The notes under the pieces are model-generated. The model made no database searches. It saw only the letters and a program-made list of their open reading frames with translations, and had not been told where the DNA came from. Below are positions 46,302-60,320 of a stretch of DNA of 64,000 bases, piece by piece. A program made the position numbers and the translations under genes. The DNA comes from Leptobrachium leishanense (Eukaryota > Chordata > Amphibia > Anura > Megophryidae), in assembly GCA_009667805.1 (NCBI GenBank), contig CM019063.1, positions 188,797,661-188,861,660 of the forward strand, written 5' to 3'. Numbering within the stretch: position 1 is the stretch's first letter; every line of letters begins with the position of its first letter.

Positions 46302-46859
46302 CAGGGTTATTCAGAGAGATCCGAAATGTCAACATTTTGGTGCTCTCCCATTCCCCGCACTTCTGCTAGTCTGATTTGCCTACCCTGTGGTGAATTCAAC
46401 CTTCACGACAGGGTCCCCGAAGTGCAGGGAACAAGCTGCCGAAACAATCCGAAAATCCGCAGAATGCATCAGATCTGCTGCAAAACCGCTGAATCAATCT
46501 AATAAAAACCGATCAGAATGAATCAGACTGAACAGAGTGCCGACCAGCCACCAGAAAAAGCCGACAGAATTTTTGCCAGAATTTTTAAATTGTATTTGTT
46601 TTCATAGTTACAAATTATCTATTATGTAATCTCATACATAAAAAAAAAAAAAAACACACCTGACACTTTTAAAAGGTGTTTGCAAAAAAAACTACTGCAA
46701 GAAAATGCCTGGAAATAATATCTAAAGATCTAGGAATAACATTAAAAGGTCTGATACAGAAACTCCCTGCCATTTAAAACAAAATAGAAATTGAAAAAAT
46801 ATTGAAGAAAACAAAAAAATGCCTAAAATAAAGCCATTTGTTGCAATTGAAAAGAATAA
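46302..46859 (+). mobile_element. CAGGGTTAT-family element, 3' end lost
   Basis: Starts CAGGGTTATTCAGAGAGATC and follows the family through AAAGGTCTGATACAGAA and ATTGAAAAGAATAA. At 46860 it is replaced by the start of an oppositely oriented relative. Confidence 0.75.
46572..46637. repeat. Paralogous empty site of the CR1 insertion
   Basis: TTGCCAGAATTTTTAAATTG … TTTTCATAGTTACAAATTAT … CATA is the uninterrupted version of the sequence flanking the CR1 at 45252-45284 and 45825-45860. It lies inside the element at 46302. The two loci share this segment by duplication, and CR1 entered only one. Confidence 0.8.
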
Positions 46860-47635
46860 CAGGGTTACTCAAAGAGATCCGAATGGCTGCCGAAACGGAC
46901 CCGAACGCTGAAAATCAGCGTTCGGTTACCTTTCTTGGCCATCGGCTATTCAGAGAGGAGGCAATTCAACAAATCCTGGCGAATTGCCTGCACATACGTT
47001 GTCTGTTCGTTGCCTGTTCGAGTGCAGTGAATCCCCATAAAAAAGCACTGCTTTGACTATTCAGAGAGCTCAAACCAGCAGTGAAAGCTTCCCGAAATGC
47101 CCTGCCATTCGGTGGTTTAATTCGGCAGGTTTATTCAGGCGTATCCCATAGGCTTCAATGTTAAAAATATTCCCGTTTTAATTCAATATCTAATAAACCG
47201 TTGATTATAATATTCTGCAGTAATCATTTATAGATTTTTTAGGATATTTTAAGCATTTTTCGGGATTTTCTTTTAAAAAAAAATCAGATTTTTTTTTACT
47301 TTACTTATTTTTTCTGTAACAGCCCTTTTTATTATCATTCATTGGACCTTATATGTAAATTTCAGACATTTTCGCTCAGTAGTTTCTTTGCAAACAGCAT
47401 TTCACTTTTCACACATGCAAACAAACTGTTTTTCTAATTTATTCACTCCATTCGTCTGCGGTGTCGGCTTTTTCCGGTGGCTGCGCTGCGTGTGATCGGC
47501 TCCTGCTCGGGTTTTTCCGGTGTTTTGGACGGGTTAATCCAGATGTTTTTGCAGGTTTCGGTGTGCGTTCGCCCTCGTTTTGTGGTGAGTTTTCAGCGGG
47601 TTTGCGGCGACCTTTCCCTACATTTTCTTTCTCAG
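46860..47635 (-). mobile_element. CAGGGTTAT-family element, reversed, 3'-truncated
   Basis: Starts CAGGGTTACTCAAAGAGATC and is nearly parallel to 20740-21500 (AACGCTGAAAATCAGCGTTC, then ATTCTGCAG, CAGCCCTTTTTATTATCATT and GGTTTGCGGC). The closing TIR is not found. It forms a head-to-head pair with 46302-46859. Confidence 0.75.
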
Positions 47636-48395
47636 TTTTGTTTAAAATTGTGTATTTTCTCCGAAAAATACATTAACAGGTTCCCATTTCTAATTCTTTT
47701 AACAAAAGTGCCCCGTAGAATATATAACCATAAAGGTTTGGATGATAAAATGTGAAAAAAATTATTTTACACGTTGTAAATGATTGAAATCTGAATAGAA
47801 ATTCAAATTGTTTTATCTTTTTTTTTATAGCATTCTGACAGGACATGACGTATACATATAATAGTGATGTATTATGAATCTGCCCAGTCTGCTGAAAATA
47901 AAGATATATAATATGTTTAGATACTACTATAAAACATGACTTCAAATCGCCTTTAAACATGATGAGCATAAAACTGTCAAAATTAGCTCAGCACCCAGAT
48001 GGGAAATGGCTCAGCAGTGAAGGGGTTAAAGAGGTTTAACTTTCTTAGAAGTGTTCTGTAGGTGTAATCACATCATCCACAACCAAATGCAGCCAAATGT
48101 CATTCTGATATCTTTGAAGGATGTGACTATACAGAACATTCAGATTACTAAACCAACAAAGCAAGGTCATATTTTATATATGAAAATTCCTTGGGTCCTC
48201 TTACGTAACGACCCCTCTCTCTCTTACGTTTCAATAAAAGATGCGTGCAAGCTCCAAGCCGCACGCAGAGATGATAACATAATTCTGTGTGTGTATCTCA
48301 TTTCTACGACCTGACATCAGTCAAGTCAATAAGTCCCTCAAGGTGGATAGAGACCCCTGGTCCAGGAAACGGTAACATAGAAGTTCCTCTTAAAG
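47636..48395. other. Spacer with a piggyBac-like right-end relic
   Basis: The interval 47995-48028 (AATGGCTCAGCAGTGAAGGG ending GTTAA) resembles the right TIR of the TTAA MITE at 35740-35766. Nothing else recognised. Confidence 0.4.
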
Positions 48396-49256
48396 GATTA
48401 TCGCTGACATTTCGGTGCTCTCTTGTTCCCTGCACTTTGGGGGATCAAATTACCAGACCTTATGGTGAATTCAGCATTCACCGCAGGGTCCCCGAAGTGC
48501 AGGGAATCGGCGGCCGCAAACCCGCTGGCCACCACCGCAAACCCATCGCCCGCCACAGCTAACATACCTAACATCTGTCAGAGGGCCGCCAAACGCAGCC
48601 GCTGAGCCACCGAGCACAGCGCCGACCAACTGCAGAAGAAAACCAACAAGCTGCCGGATGGGTAAAAAAAACAAAAAACAATGCAATTGAAAGTGTCAAA
48701 ATTGAAACGCTGTTTGCAAAACAACTACTAAACGAAAATGCCTGGAATTTACATATAAGGTCCTATGAATGATAATAAAAAGGTCTGTTACAGAACAAAG
48801 AAAATCCATTATTAAAAAAAATGGAAAAAAAATTTGCCAAAAAAATATCGAAAAACGCCTAAAAGATCCTAATAAAAAATAAATAAATAGACTTTTTTTT
48901 TACTGCAGATTAAAATTATAAAAGGTTTATTAGATAGTGAAAAAAAAGGGGAATATTTTTAACATTGAAGCCTATGGGATTCACCTGAAGAAACTTGCCG
49001 AATGAAACCACCGAAACAGCAGGGCATTTCGGCAACTTTTCACTGCTGTTTGGTGTTCTGTGAATAGATTAACCATTGCTTCTCTATGGGGGATTTCACT
49101 GCCATTAAACAGACACCGTACTTGCTGGCAGTTCACCAAAATTTGGCGAACTGCCTGCTTTCTGTAAAGTCAAATGGCCCCGAAATGTAACCGCATGGGG
49201 AAATTCACTGTTCAGTGCCATTTCGGGGCCAGATCCACTCTCTCTGAATAACCCTG
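48396..49256 (+). mobile_element. CAGGGTTAT-family element, near full length
   Basis: The 5' end is slightly eroded (GGATTATCGCTGACATTTCG). It passes through CCGCAGGGTCCCCGAAGTGC and AATGATAATAAAAAGGTCTG and ends CTCTCTGAATAACCCTG. About 860 bp, no coding frame. Confidence 0.85.
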
Positions 49257-50140
49257 AAATAACATTGAACAAAGTTGGAAAATGAATGTTTGATATTTTG
49301 AGTATATCCAAGTAATCCATACTTTTATCGTCATTTATGGACACTTTACTTGAAACTACAATGTAGTGCAGTAGCTTTTGTTCTGGAATATTATATCCAC
49401 ATATGCCAAACAGACCAGTATGAATATACGGCTAGGACAGGAACTTGTTCAAAATATAGTGATATCTAATGTATGATTATTTAAAACATATGTGAGACAG
49501 CAAAATTACTCATTTTGGTGCTTTACTAAATGAGCCTTGATGCGATTCATAGTAATGGGATTCAGTCTATGCCAAGCAGACAAGTAAATTGCTCCAATAC
49601 CCCTCCTAAAAACATGAGAACTAGACTGGACCGGAACATGATTAAATCTCTTGATACTTTATTATTCTAAAAAGCTGATACATATTCCTTTTACTGCCAT
49701 TGAGTGCCTTGTGAATCGTAGCATTCAACAATTTCTACTCAAATTGAATTCATTCACGTGCATCATTTGCTGCTATATGACAAACTGGATTATGTGGTAC
49801 ATCCCATTCATTATGCTACCAGAAATTTGGGATCCATGGACAGAAATCCTGCCAGAACATAATAGATAATAATACAGCACTGCCTAGCACTTTACTGTCA
49901 CCCTTTACAATTTTCGGTTTCAAATAAAAGGAATAAAGTGCAAAGTATTACCAATTCCTGCAAGATCCTACGAATGCTTACAATGACTGTAAAGTAATTT
50001 ATGCTTTATAAGCATTTTCATACGGGGAAATATATTAGCTATAAAAATATTTTAAAATTCTCCTTGGATTAAATTAAGAATGTCGTGTTTATACACAGTA
50101 ACTTTTTATAGACATGCTGGAAAAGATCAATTTTAGCACA
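49257..50140. other. AT-rich low-copy sequence
   Basis: No gene or repeat recognised. Confidence 0.35.
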
Positions 50141-51766
<1,626 letters not shown>

Positions 51767-52640
51767 TGTCTGGGCCTTACTTTGATTTTTTAAAGTGGGA
51801 CTTTCTTTAACCAGGTTTTTGCATGTTACACAGACATCGGGTCATATTTAAAGATGCTGCTTGTATTTTTTTTAAACAATATTGAATCAAAAGGATTCCT
51901 TAAATTAGGAAACCCTGAAGTCCATTCTGCAGTGCGTGGAGGAAGAGGAACTTCAATGTCCATGTGGTTTAAGGACATAAGTTGCCTCATACACTCAAAA
52001 AAGTAATTTGATGCAAAAACACCTACTATTAGGTAGCCATCAGGGTGAGTGGAATAATTCCTGCCAATGGCCCAGTCAAGTAAGCGCTGAGGCCTTGACC
52101 ACTGGCTTTAGAACAATTAGTCCTGATGCAGCATAAAGAGGACCCAAGCACTGCCTCCAGCATAATGGGGACGCTGGCAAAAGGAACACCACCTTTTCCT
52201 GCTCCTCATCTCAAAATAGGAAGTTGATTCTGCTTTAATTAGCAAGCAGCCAGATAGATTGAGATACATGAAGCTGCACTCCCATTCAGTGCCCGTGGCT
52301 GGAAGCACTGCAAATGGATAATAAGTTGGGCCATTTTAAACATTTTCCTAAACATTTTAATGATTTATCTAACAGCTGAAGGTTCTTTTCCGTTACTGAT
52401 GCCACGTTTATTCACCTTTTGATTGTTTTCAAGCCATTGTTTGTTATTTTATTACATGTTATGACATATGTTTTATGATATTTTTACACTATTATGTAAC
52501 CACAATTTCGATGGCAAAATTACTTTTTCGTTTTTATGATTATTATTTGTAAACAGGAAAAAGAAAGAATCTGGATTTAGAGAATAAAAAAGTTATAATA
52601 AGACATAAGACACTTTGCACCAGATTTACTAAGCTTTGAT
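51767..52640. other. Low-copy sequence
   Basis: No gene or repeat recognised. Confidence 0.35.
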
Positions 52641-52890
52641 AGTGTGTATATATATATATATATATAAATTCGATAGGCCGTGTTAGTCCAGTTTGCCAAA
52701 ATCATATATATATATATAAAAAGAAACAACGTGGTCTGCACTCACGGTTCACTTCAATTTCACACACCCGGTGCTTGGCGATGGCCTCTGTTGGATACGT
52801 ATAGTTGAAGAATTTTTACCAGCACTGGAGTGCTGGTGAAAATTCTTCAACTATATATATATATTTGTGTGTGTGTGTGTGTTTATTATT
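52641..52890. repeat. AT/GT microsatellites with hairpin
   Basis: (TA)n at 52645-52666, 52704-52720 and 52852-52864 and a GT tract at 52866-52880. The interval 52802-52852 is a near-perfect hairpin: TAGTTGAAGAATTTTTACCA and AGCACT pair with AGTGCTGGTGAAAATTCTTC and AACTA. TAGGCCGTGTTAGTCCAG at 52674 is the complement of a word at 15740. Confidence 0.75.
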
Positions 52891-52914
52891 GCAGAAGCCA
52901 CAGCCTCAGCCTGA

Positions 52915-53748
52915 GCATTAAAACCAGTGACCGGTGAAGTGAATAATATGGATTATATTGTTACAATATCCCCTGTCAAAGAGTGAGGTATATTAGGCAT
53001 CAAGTGAATAGTCGGTTCTTGACTTTCAAGTGATAAGATCTGAGTGACTTTGACAAGGGCCAAATAGTGACGACTAGACGACTAGGTCAGAGCATCTCTA
53101 AAATGGCAATACTTGTAGGGTGTTCCTGGTATGCAGTGGTTAGTACCTACCAAAATTATTGCAAGGAAGGACAACTGCTGAACCGGCGTCAGGCTCCTGG
53201 ATCCCCATGGAAGGTTCATCGATGCATGTGGGGAAAAAAAACTATCCGTCAGGTCGAGTCAAACAGAAGAGAGAAGATATGTAGCTCATATTGCTGATAA
53301 ATGTCATTCTGGCCATGATAGAAAGATGTCAGAACACACTTTGCACCTACCAAATACTTAGCGATTGTTGCAGACCACATACACTGATTTGTGGCAATGG
53401 TGTTCCCTACTGACAGAGTCCTCTGGAGGATACCCTGCAAAAATTGTTGAGAATTGTGTTAAAGAATAGGAAAAAGATTTCAAGGTGTTGCCTTGGCCTC
53501 CAAGTTCCCCGGATCTCAATCTAATTGAACATCTGTGAAGTGTGCTGGAACAATATATCTGATCCATTGAGGATCCAACTCACAACCTGCAGGACTTAAA
53601 GGATCTTCTGCTAATGTCTTGGTGCCAGATACCACAGGACATGGTCATAGGTCTTCTGGAGCCCTTTCCTCCACGCATCAGCTGTTTTGGCAACAATAGG
53701 TGGGCCTACACGATATTAGATAGGTGGTTTTTAATGCTATAGCTGAAG
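52915..53748 (+). mobile_element. Tc1-like element remnant with internal deletion
   Basis: The left part has TTAAAACCAGTGACCGGTGA. The transposase start region (GACTTTGACAAGGGCCAAAT) and HTH coding remnant ([20 protein letters not shown]) follow at 53037-53297. The catalytic region is represented by 53380-53640 (CCGGATCTCAATCTAATTGA encodes the PDLNLIEHL-type glutamate motif). The middle is deleted, and many stops and shifts are present. The terminal TIRs are mostly lost. Confidence 0.8.
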
Positions 53749-53750
53749 AT

Positions 53751-53786
<36 letters not shown>

Positions 53787-53930
53787 AAGTGTCTATAAGG
53801 GTTGTGGTGAAGGACTAAAAGTGAGACAAAAAGCCTCCACACTATAATAAGTGTGTTTAATATTGCAGAGGCCACCTGCACATCATAGCAATTCAAAGAA
53901 TTGCATCCCAGAGCTCCTGTGTCACATTCC
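53749..53930. repeat. AT microsatellite plus hairpin repeat, copy 3
   Basis: (AT)n at 53752-53783. Then GGTTGTGGTGAAGGACTAAA, AGTGAGACAAAAAGCCTCCA and CACATCATAGCAATTCAAAG, matching copy 2 at 4048-4150. The second fold-back arm is missing. Confidence 0.6.
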
Positions 53931-54553
53931 CCATATGCAGCAAGGAATTCTGGGTAGGATATGCAAATGACCTCTGTCTCACTTTTATGCATCCTGGATC
54001 TGTTATTACACAGAACCCTAAAAATGCTATGCACACTGTGGCTTTGTAGCAAAGATAAGGTTATGCAACTGGTCAAAGCCACTCCTAGGACAGCGCTGTT
54101 TCAGGTTTGTTGAACCTTCATCAGCTAGGAGGCAGGCATGACCAGTTGCAGTGGATGCTTGGACCATAGGTAAGTAAGTGTCTATAAGGGTTGTGGTATA
54201 TATATATGCAAAGAAAAATCATTTACAGCATCAAGTGACGGGGTTACTCGTGATTTTACCTCAAATAATGTGAATGATTCCACATCTCATAAATTAAATA
54301 GTATCAAATGAATTAGAGACTCAAATACAAAAGTAAAAAACAGAATGATAATCTTCATCCCTGAATTGAAAGTCCAAACTTGTGGATGAATCACATTGAA
54401 TATTCTTTTTTGGTCTTCATTTTTTAGCACTCAATTGCTTTTAGTTTATACTACAAACTAAGAGTTGCTTTTCCACTTGCAGCTAGATTTGTCCTGCCTT
54501 CTTTAGAGATGTACATTTCAGGCGATGGGATCTAGACCCAAGTTTCATTTTGA
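53931..54553. other. Low-copy sequence
   Basis: The words TGTCTATAAGGGTTGTGG at 53790 and 54179 are a local direct repeat. No gene recognised. Confidence 0.35.
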
Positions 54554-54986
54554 CTAAGGCTGGGGTCAGACTAGCGCACTTTTAACGTGCGTTTAGGCGC
54601 ACTTAATCACGGCCGCACTAGCAGAAAATGACGCGCAATGACAGTCAATATATGAAGTACGGCCGCACGAAAGTCCGGCCGCGCAACGCAAGTGGAAAAT
54701 TAACGCATTTTTTCGAGAACGCAGAACCGCTAGTACTGATGTACAGAGTGCGCTGCGTCCGCTAGCGGCGTGTGCGTGTGATTGGGAGATGTCAGACGTT
54801 GCTCATGTCTGGCCAACATAACGTCCAGACACCCAAAGTTTCCTGGTTTGGATCTGTAAAAAATCACACACGAAAATGCACGTCGTCTGACCGTTTTTGC
54901 GCATGCCGTGAAAAAATACGTCAATGCGTTCGGACGCACTTTTTCACAGTCAACGCAAAAAATGCGTTAGTCTGACCCTAGACTAA
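54554..54986. mobile_element. CpG-rich MITE, copy 2, with CTAA flanks
   Basis: About 80% or more identical by eye to 22641-23075 over its length (GCACGAAAGTCCGGCCGCGC, CAGAGTGCGCTGCGTCCGC, ATAACGTCCAGACAC). Both borders carry CTAA rather than TTAA, which suggests insertion at a CTAA target or a later identical change. Confidence 0.85.
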
Positions 54987-56005
54987 GAGCTAGTATTTGG
55001 TCCCCAGTAACAGTGATAGACAGATCATACGCCGGGCTGCTGGCTGTGCTCCACACTCTCCCCACAACAGTGCTGCACAGGGTCTATGCTTTGCACTTTG
55101 GAGTTGCGGACGGTTGCTTTAAAACATGCAAGTTTTTCTGCAATAGTTGAATTTTTGCATGTGTTTTATGAGCATGTTAGAGACATATAGATTATTTTCC
55201 AAGTTTTATTTGCTTTTGTTTGAGTCGCATTTTCGTGTTTTAACTGGGACTCTATTGGGAGTGGATTGCCTCACCAGTCTGACAGTCTTTATGTGCATCT
55301 TGTGAACCAAAAAATAATGAGAAAAGCCCACTTATAAATCAGAGTATACAATGTATATAATATAAAACACTTATAATCAACAAAATGAATTCTAAATAGT
55401 CATTATTTAGGGGAAAAAGAAAACCATAGCCTTACTGATAGACGATTTCTGTGGTCAGAAGAATGATATCCTAATCCACTTTAAAATCCACTGTTGTTGA
55501 CATTGGTGTGATTGTAGTGCAGCAAAATGAAAACCTATCATTGTTGGATATTCCCCAAATATATTCTGCAGGTGTCCTTTTCCACTATCTCTGTCTTCAG
55601 ATCACTTCAGCTAGTGTTGCGTTGGATCTTCGATGCCTTCTATCTAAAGAAACTACTAGAAAATTTAGCAAATAACAGAAACAAAAAATAAAAGTATGAT
55701 TTGAAAATAGTCAAAACTTCTAAAAAATTGACAAATTAATTTGTCAATTGAGTCTTTTCAAATATAAATGTGTTAATTATTTAATAAATTAATAACTTAT
55801 CTTTAATAATGGAGTGTCACACACAGGTTTGAAGAGACACTTGTCTAGATTCACTAATCACCAAAATTGTATTGATTGGGCTGCGAGTTTGTTGCTCAAA
55901 AAACTAGTCAAATTCGCAAACACACACAAAACCTCAACGCTGCAGAAAAAATGCAAGTACCCAAAACACAGGCAACATTGATGGCAAAATGATGACCCTA
56001 TTGCC
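54987..56005. other. Low-copy AT-rich sequence
   Basis: No gene or repeat recognised. Confidence 0.35.
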
Positions 56006-56137
56006 GGCTGGGTGGAGTAGAGGTAACATCACTGCTCTGCATGGAGAGAGCCTGGGGAGTCATGGGTCCGATCCCCGCGAGCAACCTCTCCAGTAAGTGT
56101 CCTTGGCAAGACACCTAACGGTACATACTCGCACCAC
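56006..56137 (+). mobile_element. 5' half of a SINE interrupted by gypsy
   Basis: Starts GGCTGGGTGGAGTAGAGGTA (A-box-like) with the B-box-like GGGTCCGATCC at 56064-56074 and the middle GTGTCCTTGGCAAGACACC. It stops at GTACATACTCGCACCAC where the LTR begins. The 3' half is at 60773-60848. Confidence 0.88.
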
Positions 56138-56300
56138 TGTAATGTATTGTGTTTTGCCTATGTTTCTTTTTGAGCCATCCTGACCACTGTAGTTAGTCTT
56201 CCTGATCCCCCCCCCCTCCATTTTGTGTTCAGTTATAGATTAAACATCTACAGGAGCACAGCTCTGTTTTGAAGCTCTGTGTCTGTCACATTACTTTACA
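56138..56300 (+). repeat. 5' LTR of the gypsy element
   Basis: 163 bp, TGTAATGTATTG to CATTACTTTACA, with the inverted ends TGTAA and TTACA. The TATAGATTAAA near 56232 may serve as TATA-like or poly(A)-region signal. Confidence 0.93.
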
Positions 56301-56313
56301 TGGTGTCAGAAGT
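56301..56313 (+). promoter_or_regulatory. Primer-binding site, tRNA-Leu
   Basis: TGGTGTCAGAAGT directly follows the 5' LTR. It is complementary to the 3' end CTTCTGACA-CCA of vertebrate tRNA-Leu, as I know that sequence. The position is exactly that required for minus-strand priming. Confidence 0.8.
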
Positions 56314-56340
56314 CTGTCTGGAACAGATCTCACGCTTACT

Positions 56341-57330
56341 ATGGCATTATCGCAGTTTGAACACCCCAAGATTGACTGGGAAGCTCCAGACTTGTACCAA
56401 GAGTTTGAAAGATTTCGCAGCCACGTCTCCTTTGTGTTTGATGGACCGCTCTCAGAACAAACACTGAAGCAGCGCACAGGTTGGTTGGGAACGTGGATTG
56501 GCGAGCAGGGCAGAGAGATATATAAAACGCTACCCTGGGGAGAAGGGGAGAAGGATGATCCATCTAAAGTACTGGATAAATTTGCCAGCTATATAAGGCC
56601 AAGAAAGAATAAAAGAATTGCCAGACACCGCTTTAAGCAGAGAAAACAAGGAGTCACTGAGGGATTTGACCACTTTGTGAAGGATTTAAGACTCCTGCTA
56701 ATGGATTGCGAGTATGCTGATCCAGATGATATGTTAATCGATACAATAATCGCTGGAATTAAAGAAAAGCGCGTCCAGGAGAGACTCTTAGACAAAGGGG
56801 AAGATCTAACACTACCAAAAGCAATTGAAATTGCCCAACAGTTTTAACTGTCACAGAAGCAAATTACAATAATCAGAGAAGAAGAATCTCAAGTGCAAGC
56901 AATAAAGGTGAATACACAATTCCAAACTGCAAATAAAAAAGCCTATCTACAATATCAGCCAAAATCTGTGCAGAAAGACATGAATACTTACCGGACATAC
57001 AACTGTTTAAATTGTGGAAAAGATCCCCAGCATAAGTGGACCCAGGGCAGATGTCCAGCGAAAGGTTCTGTCTGCTCGTACTGCCACAAACCAAACCACT
57101 GGGTGGCAGTGTGTCGCAAAAGGTCAGTAAACACAGTTAGTGTGCAGCAGCAATCAGAAACTGAGGATGAGGAGGTACTGGGCATAAATCTCACACAAAC
57201 GAATGAGCACTATGATGACAAATGGACTGCGGACATTGAAATCCTGTCTCGGCAAGTGCCATTCAGAATTGATACTGGTGCAAAGTGCAACACATTGACT
57301 TTAAGTAATTATCAGACACTCCGCATGTAG
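56341..57330 (+). pseudogene. Gypsy gag with CCHC knuckle and protease start, in-frame stop
   Basis: Starts with ATG at 56341 (MALSQFEHPKIDW). The first 168 codons form a capsid-like helical region (GFDHFVKDLRLLLMDCEYAD), closed by TAA at 56845-56847. Reading continues in the same frame to a nucleocapsid part. That part has a CX2CX4HX4C zinc knuckle (CSYCHKPNHWVAVC) and a preceding irregular Cys/His cluster (CLNCGKDPQHKW). Next comes the aspartic protease motif FRIDTGAKCN, with the DTG triad. It closes at 57328-57330. The premature TAA is a single-codon break; suppression is conceivable but unproven. Gag packages RNA, and protease matures the polyprotein. Confidence 0.88.
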
Positions 57331-58931
57331 GTGAGCTTAAACGCTCTAATCGAGTGCTAAAGTCCTACTCTAACCACAGGCTGAAGCCCATAGCTGCGGT
57401 GGACCTTCTAATCAAATTCAAGAATACAGAGATACCAGCAGAATTTGAGATTGTGGACATTTTGCAAGAAAATGTGCTTAGCGGCGCAACAGCAGAAGCC
57501 TTAGGTTTAGTGATGCGGCTCCATGCGCTGCAGCCTACTATGAAAAGCAACACACGACACTCTATCCAAGTGGCAACAGCAGGACCTCTGCCAGTTGGGC
57601 TAGATGATTACCCAGAACTGACTCGCACTACTGGAACCTTGCCGGGCAAGTACACAATCAAAATTGATCCTGAAGCACAAGGTGTGGTTCATCCTGTCCG
57701 CCGTCAACCAGCTGCACTGAGAAATAAGATACTAGAGAAACTACAGGAGATGGTTAAAGATAGCTACATCACCAAAGTTAACCAACCAACCGAGTGGGTG
57801 AGTTCTATGGTGGCAGCTGTGCGTAATGGCAAAATAAGAATCTGTATTGACCCGAGCGACTTAAATAAAGTCATTAAGAGGGAACATTACCCAATGCGCA
57901 CCATCGAGGAGGTAGTCTCTACAATACCTGGTGCTAAAGTTTTCTCTGTTTTGGATGCAAAATCTGGGTTCCTACAAATAGAATTGGATGAAGCGTCATC
58001 ATTCCTGACAACCTTCAACACGCCCATTGGCAGATTTAGGTGGCTTAGGCTTCCTTTTGGTCTAAAATGTGCACCTGAAATATTCCAGCGTATTATGGAC
58101 GAAATGCTTGAGGGTATTAGCGGCGCAATCAGTGTGATGGATGACATTCTCATTGCGGCCCCTTCAGTACCGGAACATGATGAGATTCTCCGTAAGGTAA
58201 TTCAGAGAGCCACAAGCTACAACCTGAGTCTCAACTTTGATAAATGCCACGTCAAGCAATCTTCTGTGCCCTATGTAGGACACCTGATAACAGCAGATGG
58301 CCTGAAGGCAGACCCTGCAAAAATAGAGGCTGTGAAATCCATGCCAACACCAAGAGACAAGGATGGTGTCCGTCGCTTCTTAGGGTTTGTCACCTACTTC
58401 TCGAAATTCCTGCCCAATCTCAGCGAAGTTGATGCACCTCTGAGACAACTTCTTAAAACTGATGTGGAATTTGCCTGGCAGCCAGCTCAACAACAAGCCT
58501 TTGACACACTCAAAGACATGTGCACTGAGTCTCCTGTGCTACAATTTTTTGATCCATCCAAGTCTGTCGAAATTTTCTGTGATGCCAGCAGCAACGGCCT
58601 CGGTGCAGTATTGTTGCAGGACAGCCACCCCATTGCCTTTTCGTCCAGGTCACTAACAGACACTGAAACTCGTTATGCACAAATCGAGAAGGAGATGCTG
58701 TCAATTGTTCATGCATGTGTCAAGTTTCATAATTACATATTTGGAAACCACGTAACCGTCTACAATGACCATAAGCCTCTGGAGGATATTTTTAGGAAGC
58801 CATTGCTCTCTACCCCCATGCGCATTCAGAGGATGCGCCTTCGCTTGCAGTGGTATGATCTCACCGTTAAGTACAGACGGGGCAAAGATATGGAACTGCC
58901 GGATACGCTGTCGAGAGCCCATCACCTGTGA
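57331..58931 (+). pseudogene. Gypsy pol: rest of protease, reverse transcriptase and RNase H
   Basis: Frame-shifted relative to gag; the open frame begins upstream of 57331 and overlaps gag. From 57354 it runs 525 codons. RT motifs are KIRICIDPSDLNKVIKREHY, FSVLDAKSGFLQIELDE, LPFGLKCAPEIFQ and the catalytic VMDD box near residues 261-264 (the first position Val instead of the usual Tyr/Phe). YVGHLITADGLKADP and RRFLGFVTYFSKFLP follow. RNase H carries FCDASSNGLGAVLL near residue 407 and the NDHKPLE and DTLSRAHHL endings. The RT to RNase H reading frame is unbroken, which shows the damage is limited to junctions. Confidence 0.95.
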
Positions 58932-60320
58932 ACAAGCCTGAGATGGAAGGCTTAGAGTGCGTCTCCATGCTTCATTTTGTTTCAGTCAGTGAGCAGAAAT
59001 ACTCAGAGCTGCAGAACTGCACAAGAGAAGCTCAGCTGTCTTCAAAGGATAATCCGGCAAGGCTGGCCAGACCACAGGCATGATCTCCCTAATGAACTAC
59101 AACCATACTGGGACTCGCAAAGCCAGCTTGTTGTCTCCGATGGCGTTGTGTACAAAGGCCTGCGTATAGTGGTTCCCCCTTCTATGCAAGCTCACATGTT
59201 GAAGCTCATACATCAGTCCCACTTGGGAATAGTGAAGAGCAAGCAGAGAGCCCGTGAGGTCCTATACTGGCCAGGTATGAGCTCTGTAATTGAACAAATG
59301 GTAAAGAACTGTGGCAAGTGTGCAGACTTCCAGAATAAACTGCCAAGACAACCCCTACGTCCAACAGAAACCCCCAGTTTTCCCTTTGAAGAAGTAGCCT
59401 CGGATCTGTTTGAGTTCGAAGGGACCCATTACATTCTGCTGGTGGATTACTACTCGAAGTTCATCGAAGTGGACACGCTGAAGAATCTACATTGTCGCAG
59501 TATCATAGAAAAGCTGAAGGCTCAGTTTAGCAGGCATGGGATCCCTGTCATCCTTCGAACAGACAATGGCCCTCAATATGCAGCAGAGGAATTTAAGGTG
59601 TTCTGCCAAAGTTATGGAATTACTCACAGAACTTCGTCACCCCACACACCACATTCCAATGGTGAAGCCGAGCGTGCAGTCCAGACTGTAAAAAAACTTT
59701 GGGCCAAAGCGTCAGACAAACACCTTGCACTGCTTGATTACAGGACAACTCCACTGGATTCTGTAGGCTTTTCGCCTGCTCAACTGCTGATGGGCAGGCG
59801 GCCCCGAAATAGCCTGCCTACTGCTCGTCTGCTGCTCGCACCTGCAGCTTATGATCCCATCAAAGTCAAACAGCGCCTAGACAGAAGCAAATGCATTCAG
59901 AAATTCTACTATGACCATAAAAGAGCAAGTGGCCCCCGTGCTGAATTGAAGCCTGGAGATGAAGTTCGGATGCAGCCGCACCCAGGCAGTAACAGGTGGT
60001 CGCCTGGAGTAGTAGTGAGGTCTCACGATGCCCCTCGATCCTATATTGTAGAAAGTGGAAATAAGGAATACCGTCGCAACGTCCAGCACCTTCGTAAGAG
60101 CACACCAGATGCCAATGACTCCCGTCACAGACTTATCAATGATCATTGGGCTGAGTTGATGGAGCCAGTGAGTGCCGAGGAGCCCGAGCCTGTGGAACAT
60201 ACTAACTCCCAGCAAGAATCTGCTCCAGTACCACAGACTGCTAGGGGAATGACGTCAACCGGGCCGTACATCACCAGGCTAGGCAGAGTTGTGGAACCTC
60301 CGGACCGGCTTTCCTTGTAG
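58932..60320 (+). pseudogene. Gypsy integrase
   Basis: Between RNase H and integrase, stops at 58929 and 58953 interrupt the pol frame. An alternative frame bridges 58930-59045, so two compensating frame changes occur. From 58977 the frame is open for 447 codons. It has the HHCC zinc-binding domain (HQSHLG from residue 79, NCGKCADFQ) and the catalytic triad D143 (ASDLFEFEG), D196 (RTDNGPQY) and E232 (NGEAERAV), with a 35-residue D-E spacing. The C-terminal DNA-binding region (PGDEVRMQP) follows. No chromodomain seen. Domain integrity is good, and this part could still supply active protein. Confidence 0.92.

Noticed and set aside
56845..56847. Stop codon as a programmed read-through site between gag parts
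   Set aside because: It lies before the nucleocapsid rather than at a usual gag-pol junction, and no typical read-through context is visible. Kept only as one of three explanations in the findings.
60250..60257. Third TGACGTCA site
   Set aside because: It lies in the integrase coding end of the gypsy element and is explained by coding sequence.
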